NCBI RefSeq assembly: GCF_001544915.2
Contig: NZ_FCOE02000023.1
Coordinates: forward strand, 61,451 to 125,450
Length of the DNA: 64,000 nucleotides
DNA from: Caballeronia pedi
GTDB taxonomy: Bacteria; Pseudomonadota; Gammaproteobacteria; Burkholderiales; Burkholderiaceae
Direction: 5' to 3'
Shown here: positions 17,004-24,740 of the stretch, piece after piece
Layout: each line of letters opens with the position of its first letter
How positions within the stretch are numbered: position 1 is the stretch's first letter
Position numbers and translations under genes: made by a program
Notes under the pieces: model-generated
What the model was told of the DNA's origin: nothing
The model's database searches: none
What the model saw: only the letters and a program-made list of their open reading frames with translations

Positions 17004-17327
17004 TCACCCCTGTCTTTGCGGAATCTGTACGACGAGCCCGTTCATCGCGGCGCTCATCACGAGTTGGCAACTCAGTCGGCTTTCAGGCCGCCGCTCCGCT
17101 GCGACGCCATCCAGCAATTCGAGCTCCGATTCGTCGGGCGACGGAAGATCCGCCGTCGACGATGCATCGATATAAACATGACACGTCGCGCAGGACAAGC
17201 AGCCGCCGCATTCCGCGTCGATGCCGCGCACGTTGTTGTGAATCGCGGCCTCCATCACGCTGGTGCCGTCGGGCACGTCGATGTCGCGGCGCGTGCCGTC
17301 GCGCAAGATGACCGTAACGATAGACAT
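17004..17327 (-). CDS. [2Fe-2S] ferredoxin, adrenodoxin/putidaredoxin type
   Basis: The 107-residue protein carries the four cluster cysteines in the vertebrate/ISC-type arrangement: C-x5-C-x2-C in ECGGCLSCATCHV and a final Cys in SRLSCQLVM. The N-terminus VILRDGTRRDIDVPDGTSVMEAA is typical of this beta-grasp fold. It should shuttle electrons from the FAD reductase encoded 4 bp downstream to the Rieske oxygenase. A P450 would be an alternative partner, but none is in the cluster. A ribosome binding site (AAGGAG) precedes the ATG. Confidence 0.93.
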   Translation of the reverse strand: MSIVTVILRDGTRRDIDVPDGTSVMEAAIHNNVRGIDAECGGCLSCATCHVYIDASSTADLPSPDESELELLDGVAAERRPESRLSCQLVMSAAMNGLVVQIPQRQG

Positions 17328-17352
17328 GATATTTCTCCTTGAGTGCGCGCCG

Positions 17353-18789
17353 TCAGAACGCGTCGAAGTATTCGCGGTGTTCCCACTCGGTGACTTCCAG
17401 ATTGAAGCGGTCGATTTCCGCCTGCTTCAGCTTGCAGAAGTAGTCGATGAACGCGCTGCCGAAGCCTTCGCGCAGGCATTCGTCGGTGCGCAGCGCGTCG
17501 AGCGCATCGCTCAAGGTGCGCGGCAGCGCTTGCGCGTGCGCCTCGTAGGGCGTATCCGCCGAGGGCGGCAATTCGAGCTTGCGCTGCATGCCGTCGAGAC
17601 CCGAGATCACTTGCGAGGCGAAGTACAGATAAGGATTCGCGGTCGGTTCGCCCACGCGATTCTCGATGCGGCTCGCCGGATCATTCACGCCGCCGAGCAC
17701 GCGCAGCATCACGCCGCGGTTGTCGCGCCCCCAGCTCGCACGATCCGGCGCGTTCGAATACGGCCGGTAGCGCCGATAGCCGTTGATCGTCGGCGTCGAA
17801 AGCGCGGTCGCGCCTTGTGCGTGCGCAAGCAGTCCCGCGAGATAGCGTTGTCCGGCGATCGACAAGGGTTCGGACGCATCGCCGGGCATGAACGCATTCG
17901 CGCCATCGCCCGCATGCACGAGCGATTGATGCAGATGCCATCCGCTCGACACGACATTCGGAATGCGCGGACGGCACATGAAGGTCGCGTGATAGCCGTT
18001 ACGCTGGCAGATCTGCTTCACCGCGCTGCGAAAAAGCACCATGTCGTCCGCGCTCTTGATGCCCTTGGCCGGCGCGAACGTGAACTCGAACTGGCTCGGA
18101 CCGTATTCGACTTCGAGCGAACGCACGCCCAGACCGAGCGCGTCGACATTGCGCCGGAGGAGTTCCATCACGTCGTCGACGGCGTCGTAGCGCAACTCCG
18201 TCAGATACTGATAACCATGCGACAGCAGTTCGACATCGGGCGGCAAGCCGGGTTGTCCCGAATGCTCGGGCTTCATGTGCGGATCGGTGACCTTGAAGAC
18301 ATGAAACTCCACTTCGAGGCCCGACACGAAGTCATAACCGTGATTCGATAGCCGGTCGAGCGCGCGCCGGAAAAGCTGTCGCGTGCTGAACGGCACCGGC
18401 AAGCCGTTGGCGAAATGCACGTCGCACAGCACCCATCCCGTATGCGGCGCCCACGGCAGCACGCGAAACGTGTCCGGGTCGGCGACCATCAGCGTGTCGC
18501 ATGCGCCCTGCATCTCGGGCATGTCGAAGCCGCCGCCCGCCGTGAACACCGGAAACACCGTGCGATGCGAAGTGTCCTTGGCGAAGAGCGTCGTCGTCAG
18601 CGTGACGCCGCTTTTCATCGCCTTGATCGCTTCGTCGACGACGAGCGTCTTGCCGCGCAACAGGCCGTGCTGATCGGGAAACGAGAAGCGTACGACCTTC
18701 ACATCGCCCTGTTTCAAACGTTCGACGAGTCCGGCATACGCGGCGTGCTGCGTGTCCGTCCACAAACCATGAGTTTCTACGAAAGACAT
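17353..18789 (-). CDS. Glutamine synthetase-like gamma-glutamyl ligase
   Basis: The gene encodes about 478 residues from the ATG at 18789 (MSFVETHGLWTD); in-frame starts up to 18828 exist but have no better ribosome binding site. The GS fold is clear: metal-site Glu pairs in SGLEVEFHVF and LEVEYGPSQFEF, the SSGWHLHQSL loop, the NGYRRYRPYSNAP segment and SRIENRVGEPTANPY. Non-canonical GS proteins such as PuuA, IpuC and TdnQ/AtdA1 ligate glutamate to amines other than ammonia. Its position between a Rieske oxygenase gene and a PuuD-like gene strongly suggests such a role here. The amine is unknown. Confidence 0.9.
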   Translation of the reverse strand: MSFVETHGLWTDTQHAAYAGLVERLKQGDVKVVRFSFPDQHGLLRGKTLVVDEAIKAMKSGVTLTTTLFAKDTSHRTVFPVFTAGGGFDMPEMQGACDTLMVADPDTFRVLPWAPHTGWVLCDVHFANGLPVPFSTRQLFRRALDRLSNHGYDFVSGLEVEFHVFKVTDPHMKPEHSGQPGLPPDVELLSHGYQYLTELRYDAVDDVMELLRRNVDALGLGVRSLEVEYGPSQFEFTFAPAKGIKSADDMVLFRSAVKQICQRNGYHATFMCRPRIPNVVSSGWHLHQSLVHAGDGANAFMPGDASEPLSIAGQRYLAGLLAHAQGATALSTPTINGYRRYRPYSNAPDRASWGRDNRGVMLRVLGGVNDPASRIENRVGEPTANPYLYFASQVISGLDGMQRKLELPPSADTPYEAHAQALPRTLSDALDALRTDECLREGFGSAFIDYFCKLKQAEIDRFNLEVTEWEHREYFDAF

Positions 18790-18849
18790 GTGTGTTCCGC
18801 GCGGCAGCATCGGCGCCGCGCGCTCCATTCGGGTTGCGGGTCGGTTCGT

Positions 18850-20166
18850 TCAGGCTTTCGGCGCGGGCCACGGTGCATTCACGCGGCGCTTCACGTCGGA
18901 CTCTTTCCAGTATTCGTCCCAGCGGTCCGCGGGCCCGATGCCGTCGATCGAGGCGGGACCGGTCAGATGCGCGGCCTGTTGTTCATCGATCAGCATCAGC
19001 GTCGGCTCGCCCGCCTGCGTCTTCTCGATTGCATCGACGAGCAGGCGTCGATACGCGATGATTCCCTTGTCGGTCGTGCCCAGATGCTCGCGCGTGCGGT
19101 CCTGGATCGCGCCCTGCGATTCGACGGCCCATTGATCGTGCACGTTGATGTCGAAGCCCATGCCCGTATAGGTTTCGCTCAACTGCTCGCGCGGATCGAA
19201 GCCGTAGTTGTTGCGTTTGTTCTTGCGCGAGGTGTAATCGGGCAGTTCATACAGTTCGAGCCGTTGCTCGCGCATCTGCGCCTTGTCGGTCGGCGCGCCG
19301 AAACTCGTGAAGATCGCGTACCAGTAGCAGTTCTCGTCGTCGACGGGCACGTGCCATTGCGTGATCGTCATCTCCGAGCTCATCGGAATGACGAACGCTT
19401 GCGGGAACACGACGTTGGTCACGCGCACATGCGTATGCGCTTCGTCGAGCGGGCGCTTTGCGATGAGACGCAGGCCATAGTCCGCCGGGCTCACCAGAAT
19501 CTCGGGCGATTCGAATTCGCGCAACACCCTGGTGATCGGCATGTTCGAATCCGCCGACGCGCCGCGAAACTGCTTGCCGTAGCTTTCGCTCACGTCTTCG
19601 TCCTCGAAGAAGCGATGCAGAAACGATGCGTGCGCGGGATCGATGCCCACTTCGAGCGCCTGCAACCAGTTGCATTCGAACAGGCCTTTGAACGCGAACG
19701 TGTACGCATCGGGCGCGGCGAAGCAATCGAAGTTCGGAAACGCGGGCGGCGCGTCCTTGCCGATGTAACCGAACAGAATCCCGGCCTTCTCGACGATCGG
19801 ATACGCCGACTGGCGCACCTTATTGCAGAGCGTGCTGCCGACAGGCTCGCCCGGCGTCGAGAGACACCGTCCGCTGGCGTCGAAGAGCCAGCCGTGGAAT
19901 GCGCAACGCAGGCCGCCGTCTTCGAGACGCCCCGCCGCGAGATCCGCGCCGCGATGCGGGCAGTCGCGATCCAGCATGCCGTAGCGGCCTTGTTCGTCCC
20001 TGAACACGACGAAATCCTGCCCCATCAGGCGCACGGCTTTCACGGGACGCTCGGCGGGCAATTCATCGACGAGCGCGACGGGCTGCCAGTACCGGCGCAG
20101 CAACTGGCCGGCGGGCGTGCCCTTGCCGACGCGGGTGATCGTTTCGTTTTGCTGCGAACTCATCAT
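18850..20166 (-). CDS. Rieske non-heme iron oxygenase, alpha subunit only
   Basis: The 438-residue protein has an N-terminal Rieske domain with CPHRGADLAAG (Cys-His pair near residue 69) and CAFHGW for the second pair. The C-terminal catalytic domain has the facial-triad histidines in GIDPAHASFLH and a likely Asp ligand in GAIQDRTREHLG. The length and pattern are those of phthalate-oxygenase-type alpha3 enzymes, and no beta subunit gene is present. It is the first gene of the operon and shares a 338-bp divergent promoter region with the GntR gene. With ferredoxin and reductase downstream it forms a three-component system. The start could also be 20163. Confidence 0.93.
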   Translation of the reverse strand: MMSSQQNETITRVGKGTPAGQLLRRYWQPVALVDELPAERPVKAVRLMGQDFVVFRDEQGRYGMLDRDCPHRGADLAAGRLEDGGLRCAFHGWLFDASGRCLSTPGEPVGSTLCNKVRQSAYPIVEKAGILFGYIGKDAPPAFPNFDCFAAPDAYTFAFKGLFECNWLQALEVGIDPAHASFLHRFFEDEDVSESYGKQFRGASADSNMPITRVLREFESPEILVSPADYGLRLIAKRPLDEAHTHVRVTNVVFPQAFVIPMSSEMTITQWHVPVDDENCYWYAIFTSFGAPTDKAQMREQRLELYELPDYTSRKNKRNNYGFDPREQLSETYTGMGFDINVHDQWAVESQGAIQDRTREHLGTTDKGIIAYRRLLVDAIEKTQAGEPTLMLIDEQQAAHLTGPASIDGIGPADRWDEYWKESDVKRRVNAPWPAPKA

Positions 20167-20504
20167 GGCGGTGTCTCCGGTTCGTTGAATTCAAACGGCG
20201 GTTGATTGCATGCAACGCGCCGTGTTCTTGGGACGGAGATTAGCCAAAAGAACGCATATGTACAAATGATGTATGCAGCATGCTCGTGCTGTTATCTGGA
20301 AAAGGAGATCCTTGATTCGTATATCTTATTGATTTATATACATTTTACTTTATAAATCAGGTTTACCCTTAGAATCAGCATCTCCCTATATTTCGCCATG
20401 TTGCATACATTCAAAAACATAAACGCTTACCGCTGCTCAAATCTCGCGCGCAGCAGCACGTCTTTCGCCTAGAATCACCCACAGCGGCGACCGGAGAGAA
20501 AGCA
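20167..20504. other. Divergent regulatory region of the Rieske/GS operon and the GntR gene
   Basis: This AT-rich gap of 338 bp lies between two divergent starts and contains no gene. Besides the TGCATAC-type sites listed separately, there is an inverted repeat GATTTATA (20331-20338) and TATAAATC (20351-20358). The low GC content here contrasts with both flanks and fits a promoter region. Confidence 0.6.
20206..20410. promoter_or_regulatory. Repeated TGCATAC-type operator sites (probable GntR/FCD targets)
   Basis: Two 14-bp elements face each other: ATGTATGCAGCATG at 20269-20282 and CATGTTGCATACAT at 20397-20410. The second matches the reverse complement of the first at 13 of 14 positions. 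A third related site is the perfect palindrome TTGCATGCAA at 20206-20215, close to the oxygenase start. FCD-type GntR proteins often bind short TGNATNCA-like palindromes, and such a gene adjoins, so autoregulation and operon control are likely. The assignment is inferred from symmetry and position. Confidence 0.6.
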
Positions 20505-21236
20505 ATGGAATCCCAGCAAGAACGCGTATTGGTCTATCTGCGCGACCTGATCCTGAAAGGCGAATTCGCGCCCGGCGAGCGCCTGGGCGAAGTCGCACTC
20601 GCCGAACGGCTGAAAGCATCGCGCACACCGGTGCGGCTCGCGCTCACGACGCTGGAGCAGGAAGGTCTGGTCGAGCCATCGCCGGCGGGCGGCTATGTGA
20701 TGCGGCGCATCACGGCCGCCGAAATCGGCGATGCCATTGCGGTGCGCGGTCATCTCGAAGGCATGGCGGCGCGTCTGGTCGCGGAGCACGGCGTGCCGCG
20801 CCAGCTATCGAATGCGCTAGCCGAATGCCTGCGCGCGGGCGACCGGCTGCTCGCGAAATCCGAACTCGATCTCGACGACTACGCCGCCTACACCGACATG
20901 AACAATCGCTTCCACAAGCTGATTGTCGAAGGGTCGGGCAACGCGGCGCTGATGCGCGCCATCGACATGAACAATCGCCTTCCGTTCGCCGCAGCGAGCG
21001 CGATGTTGCCGATGCAATCGGCCATCGAAGAAGGACGGCAATGGCTCTTCATGGCGCATCAACAGCACCACAGTCTGGTGGATGCGCTGGAACGCGGCGA
21101 AGGCACGCGCGCGCAGGCGCTCGCCACGGAGCACGTGCAGATCGCGCAGAAGAATCTGGCGTATGCGCTGGAACGCCCGGAAGTGTGCGTGAAGCTCGCG
21201 CCCGCGTTGCAACTGGTCGCGGAAGCGGTTTTATAA
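20505..21236 (+). CDS. GntR family regulator, FCD (FadR C-terminal) subfamily
   Basis: The 243-residue protein has an N-terminal winged helix-turn-helix (EVALAERLKASRTPVRLALTTLE) and an all-helical FCD ligand domain from about residue 80. Likely metal or ligand residues are Asp and His in YTDMNNRFHKLI and the His residues in AHQQHHSLVDAL and ATEHVQIA. It is divergent from the Rieske/GS operon, and matching inverted sites lie in the shared region. FCD repressors usually respond to a pathway acid or intermediate. Its 3' end overlaps the convergent TetR gene by 6 bp. Confidence 0.9.
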   Translation: MESQQERVLVYLRDLILKGEFAPGERLGEVALAERLKASRTPVRLALTTLEQEGLVEPSPAGGYVMRRITAAEIGDAIAVRGHLEGMAARLVAEHGVPRQLSNALAECLRAGDRLLAKSELDLDDYAAYTDMNNRFHKLIVEGSGNAALMRAIDMNNRLPFAAASAMLPMQSAIEEGRQWLFMAHQQHHSLVDALERGEGTRAQALATEHVQIAQKNLAYALERPEVCVKLAPALQLVAEAVL

Positions 21237-21887
21237 GGGTTTCGAAGCGGGTTTCGAAGCGGCGCGCTCATAGCGCGCGAGGAACATGTCGGCGGCCGCT
21301 TCCGCCACTTTCTTCTGTTCATTCTTCGAAAGCGGCGGCTGGCCCATCGTCACCTGCGGCCAGAACGCGAAACCCTTCACGATGCCATGCAACTGCTGCC
21401 CGGCGAAGACCGGGTCCGCGACCACGAGACGGCCATCGGCGGCGGCTTTTCTGATCCACGCCGTGACGTCTTCCTCACGCTCGCCGATACGCGCCACCAT
21501 GTCCCGCGCGCGCTCCGGCGAATGTATCCCCGCCGCGATCGCCACGCGCGCGAGCGACAGAAAAGCCTCGTCGGTCATCAAACGCAGCTTGCGCGTGAGC
21601 AGCGCGAGCAATTGCGCGCGCAAGGGTTCATCGGCGCTATAGACGGGTGAATCGCCGGTTTCACTCGCGTCCCAGAGACGATGCAGGATCGCGGCGAACA
21701 ACGCCTCCTTGCTCTCGAAATGGTTGTAGACCGTGCGTTTCGATACGCCCGCGCGCGCGGCGATGCGGTCCATGCTGGTCGCGTCGTAGCCGGCCGCGAT
21801 GAACTCCTCCACAGCCGCGCTCACGATCGCGGCGCGCTTGCGGTCGGTCAGGCGCTGGGGCAGGTCGTTGATGTCGTTTGAATCCAT
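21231..21887 (-). CDS. TetR/AcrR family transcriptional regulator
   Basis: The 218-residue protein has the TetR helix-turn-helix at residues 15-60 (MDRIAARAGVSKRTVYNHFESKEALFAAI), here quoted in two parts of one motif: RIAARAGVSKRTVYNHF and ESKEALFAAI. The C-terminal half resembles the AefR-like TetR_C domain. It is divergent from a metallo-beta-lactamase-fold hydrolase gene, and two similar operator-like sites lie between them. It probably represses that gene and itself. Its C-terminus ends in ASKPASKPL, encoded by a direct repeat GGGTTTCGAAGC, and overlaps the GntR gene end. Confidence 0.9.
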   Translation of the reverse strand: MDSNDINDLPQRLTDRKRAAIVSAAVEEFIAAGYDATSMDRIAARAGVSKRTVYNHFESKEALFAAILHRLWDASETGDSPVYSADEPLRAQLLALLTRKLRLMTDEAFLSLARVAIAAGIHSPERARDMVARIGEREEDVTAWIRKAAADGRLVVADPVFAGQQLHGIVKGFAFWPQVTMGQPPLSKNEQKKVAEAAADMFLARYERAASKPASKPL

Positions 21888-21897
21888 CCCCAGATTT

Positions 21898-21951
21898 TAC
21901 ACTGGCTGGTTTACTTTTTTCTCGAAATTAAACTACACTGTGCAGTCTACT
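21898..21951. promoter_or_regulatory. Two similar TetR-type operator sites
   Basis: TACACTGGCTGGTTTACT at 21898-21915 and TACACTGTGCAGTCTACT at 21934-21951 share TACACTG-4 nt-GT-1 nt-TACT. The second is an imperfect palindrome centred on TG. The copies are 36 bp apart and lie between the divergent TetR and hydrolase starts, which is where a TetR repressor would bind. Confidence 0.6.
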
Positions 21952-21973
21952 TTCAGATCCGGGATGACGCCCC

Positions 21974-23092
21974 ATGACTTCGTTCGCCGCTCGCATCAGC
22001 CGTGCCCTGGGTATCGCCGCAGCCAAGCGCTCACGCGTGATGTCGAGCGCGTCGCCGCAACACGACGGCGAACGCTTTCGCAACGTGAAGCCGCGTCCTG
22101 TCGAGGGCATCGGCAAAACTTTGCGCATCGTGTGGAACATGCTTTTCAAGAAGCCGCGAAACACGGTGCCGGCGCAGGCGCCTAGCGTCGACGCACTCAC
22201 GCGCGCGCAACTCGACGCCGCGCCCGATCGCAGCCTTTACCGCCTCGGCCATTCGACGATGCTGTTCAAGCTGCGCGGCGAATACTTTCTGACCGACCCG
22301 GTCTTCGGCGAGCGCGCGTCGCCGTTCAAACGCATCGGGCCGAAGCGTTTTCACGCGCCGCCCATTGCACTCGATGATCTGCCGCCGTTGCGCGCCGTGA
22401 TCCTGTCGCACGATCACTACGATCATCTCGATCGTGACACCGTGCTCGCGCTCGCCGCGACGACGCAGATGTTTCTGACGCCGCTCGGCGTCGGCGACCG
22501 GTTGATCGAATGGGGCATCGATGCATCGAAGGTGCGTCAGCTCGACTGGTGGCAAAGCGCGCAGCTCGACGGCCTCTCGTTCACCGCGACGCCCGCGCAG
22601 CATTTTTCCGGCCGCAGTCTGCTCGACGGCAACAGCACGCTGTGGGCGTCGTGGGTCATCATCGATGATGACGTGCGCGTGTTCTTCAGCGGCGACACCG
22701 GCTATTTCGACGGCTTCAGAACGATCGGCGAACGCCTCGGACCGTTCGACGTCACGCTGGTCGAAACCGGCGCCTACGATGCGCAATGGCCCTACGTGCA
22801 CATGCAGCCCGAGGAAACCGTGCAGGCGCACATCGACTTGCGCGGCCGCTGGCTCGTGCCGATTCACAACGGCACCTTCGATCTGGCGCTGCATCCGTGG
22901 CAGGAGCCGTTCGAGCGCGTGACGGGGCTTGCGCTCGCGCGCGGTGTCGCGGTTACGACGCCGCGTATGGGCGAGCGGCTGAATCTCGAAGCGCCGCATC
23001 GCGGAGAACGGTGGTGGCGTGCAGTCGCCGATGCAAAGCCGGCTGTGTCTTCGTGGCGCCTGTGTGCGTCGCGGGTGGACGGGGCGGAATAG
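21974..23092 (+). CDS. Metallo-beta-lactamase-fold hydrolase, NAPE-PLD-like
   Basis: The 372-residue protein has the metal-binding motif HDHYDHLDR near residue 140, further ligands in TPAQHFSGR and FSGDTGYFDGF, and a C-terminal His in VPIHNGTFDLA. The early pattern RLGHSTMLFKLRGEYFLTDPVF is shared with the NAPE-phospholipase D/UlaG-like branch that cleaves phosphodiesters or lactones. An N-terminal stretch of about 60 residues with basic and hydrophobic segments (LRIVWNMLFKKP) may tether it to the membrane. It is probably the sole target of the divergent TetR regulator. The substrate is unknown. Confidence 0.88.
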   Translation: MTSFAARISRALGIAAAKRSRVMSSASPQHDGERFRNVKPRPVEGIGKTLRIVWNMLFKKPRNTVPAQAPSVDALTRAQLDAAPDRSLYRLGHSTMLFKLRGEYFLTDPVFGERASPFKRIGPKRFHAPPIALDDLPPLRAVILSHDHYDHLDRDTVLALAATTQMFLTPLGVGDRLIEWGIDASKVRQLDWWQSAQLDGLSFTATPAQHFSGRSLLDGNSTLWASWVIIDDDVRVFFSGDTGYFDGFRTIGERLGPFDVTLVETGAYDAQWPYVHMQPEETVQAHIDLRGRWLVPIHNGTFDLALHPWQEPFERVTGLALARGVAVTTPRMGERLNLEAPHRGERWWRAVADAKPAVSSWRLCASRVDGAE

Positions 23093-23109
23093 CGCGACTT
23101 GCGCGTCGT

Positions 23110-23736
23110 TTACGCCTTCCCCTCTCTGAGCCGCGCCCGGTGCGCGGCCACCTTCGCGCGATTCCCGCAAATCGCCATGCTGCACCAGCGGCGCGCGTGC
23201 CCACGCGTGTGATCCGCAAACAGCAACGTGCACGACGGCCCTTCGCACGCCTTTACGTAAGTAAAGTCCTCTTCGCAGACGAGTTTCGCGAGCGCTTCGA
23301 CGATCGGCATCAACAGCGATTCGGCCGTCGGCCAGCGACGCTGCATGCCATACGCGAAACCGCTCGCCGCGTTTGCATCGGCGACGATCACACCGTGTTG
23401 TTCATCGCGCTGCAACACGCGATTCAGCGCATCGAGTTCGCTCAAATCCTTCGCCGATAGCGGCCTTCCCTTCCTCTTTTGCACGAATGCGCGAAACCAT
23501 TCGCGCAAGCCGCGCGCCTTCGCCGCGACTTCATCCAGTTCAGCCGGCGCGACGTGCGAACGCATGTGCGCAAGCACTTCGACGGGCACGAGCCGCGCCT
23601 GTTCCAGCCATGACAGCAAACCTTCGCCGTCGCCGATCCAGTCGACGGGTTCATCGACCGGCGTCGCAATCGAATTCAGGAAGTCGAGGCCGGGCGCATC
23701 GGCCAGGAACATCGCCGGGATGGAGCGGTAGTCCAT
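23110..23736 (-). CDS. CGNR zinc-finger transcriptional regulator (ABATE domain)
   Basis: The 208-residue protein has the C-terminal CGNR zinc finger (CEGPSCTLLFADHTRGH, then RRWCSMAICGNRAKVAAHR) with four cysteines that would bind zinc. The N-terminal part is the ABATE-type domain (FLNSIATPVDEPVDW). Proteins of this family are stress- or ligand-responsive DNA-binding regulators, few of which have been studied. It is divergent from the hydrolase-MDR-SDR operon, and a striking nested inverted repeat lies in the shared 123-bp region. The ribosome binding site is weak. Confidence 0.9.
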   Translation of the reverse strand: MDYRSIPAMFLADAPGLDFLNSIATPVDEPVDWIGDGEGLLSWLEQARLVPVEVLAHMRSHVAPAELDEVAAKARGLREWFRAFVQKRKGRPLSAKDLSELDALNRVLQRDEQHGVIVADANAASGFAYGMQRRWPTAESLLMPIVEALAKLVCEEDFTYVKACEGPSCTLLFADHTRGHARRWCSMAICGNRAKVAAHRARLREGKA

Positions 23737-23772
23737 TTTTGAGTTCAGCCGTGTTTCTTCGATGACTTCATC

Positions 23773-23845
23773 GTAACCGCTAAAAAACCACTTGACAAGT
23801 TACATGATCGATTTGTAACCTTCTCAACACACTTTTAACGGTTAC
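23773..23845. promoter_or_regulatory. Concentric inverted repeat in the CGNR/hydrolase promoter
   Basis: Outer arms GTAACCGCTAAAA (23773-23785) and TTTTAACGGTTAC (23833-23845) match as inverted repeats at 12 of 13 positions. Inner arms GTTACA (23799-23804) and TGTAAC (23814-23819) share the same centre at 23809. A -35-like TTGACA at 23792 and a -10-like TGTAAC at 23814 (16-bp spacing) overlap the inner arms, so binding would occlude a rightward promoter. The CGNR protein is the obvious candidate ligand. Confidence 0.65.
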
Positions 23846-23859
23846 ACGGAGAGACAGTC

Positions 23860-24714
23860 ATGCCCTCTATCGCTCATCGTCATATCGACGTCGACGGCTT
23901 CAACGTGTTCTATCGCGAGGCCGGTCCGGCAGACGCGCCGAAGCTGCTTCTGTTGCACGGATTTCCGAGTTCCAGCCACATGTTCCGCGACCTGATTCCG
24001 CTGTTGTCGGAACGGTTTCATATCGTCGCGCCCGACCTGCCCGGTTTCGGCCTTTCCGATATGCCGAGCCGCGACGCGTTCCCATACACGTTCGAGAACA
24101 TCGCGAACGTGATCGATCGCTTCACCGAAGTCATCGGTTTCGATCGCTATGCGGTCTATGTCTTCGATTACGGCGCGCCTACTGGTTTTCGTCTTGCGCT
24201 GAAGCATCCCGAACGCATCACGGCGATCGTTTCGCAAAACGGCAATGCCTACGAAGAAGGACTGAGCGACGGCTGGAATCCGATCCGCGCGTACTGGCAG
24301 GCGCCGACGCAAGCGAACCGCGACGCATTGCGCGCGTTCCTCACGAAGGACACGACGAAGTGGCAATACACGCACGGCGTGCCCGACGTGTCCGCGATTT
24401 CACCCGATGGCTATGCGCTCGACGACTACTACCTGAACCGTCCGGGCGCGCATGACGTGCAACTCGATCTGTTCTACGACTATCGCAACAACGTCGCGCT
24501 GTATCCGGCGTTCCAGGCTTATTTCCGCGAGCATCAGCCGAAGTTGCTCGCAGTGTGGGGCAAGCACGATCCGTTCTTCCTGCCGCCGGGCGCAGAAGCC
24601 TTCAGGCGCGATATCCCGAATGCGGACGTGCGCTTCTTCGACACGGGCCACTTCGCGCTCGAAACGCACGCGGCGCAGATCGCGGCAGCCATCACCGAAT
24701 TCCTCGCTCACTGA
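23860..24714 (+). CDS. Alpha/beta hydrolase (epoxide hydrolase/haloalkane dehalogenase-like)
   Basis: The 284-residue protein has the HGFPSSSHMFRDL oxyanion loop, a nucleophile elbow with Asp (VFDYGAPTGFRLAL), an acid in WGKHDPFF and the catalytic His in TGHFALETH. An Asp nucleophile points to epoxide hydrolase or dehalogenase chemistry rather than esterase chemistry. The elbow is DYGAP, compared with the usual DWGGP or DWGAP. Family members act in the cytoplasm on small hydrophobic substrates. It is the first gene of an operon with an MDR reductase and an SDR protein, divergent from the CGNR regulator. It could also act on other esters or haloacids. Confidence 0.9.
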   Translation: MPSIAHRHIDVDGFNVFYREAGPADAPKLLLLHGFPSSSHMFRDLIPLLSERFHIVAPDLPGFGLSDMPSRDAFPYTFENIANVIDRFTEVIGFDRYAVYVFDYGAPTGFRLALKHPERITAIVSQNGNAYEEGLSDGWNPIRAYWQAPTQANRDALRAFLTKDTTKWQYTHGVPDVSAISPDGYALDDYYLNRPGAHDVQLDLFYDYRNNVALYPAFQAYFREHQPKLLAVWGKHDPFFLPPGAEAFRRDIPNADVRFFDTGHFALETHAAQIAAAITEFLAH

Positions 24715-24740
24715 AACGCGGATCCATCAAGGAGAACATC

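Noticed and set aside
17263..18351. Plus-strand open frame of 362 codons opposite the GS-like gene
   Set aside because: Antisense shadow; the minus-strand GS motifs are unambiguous.
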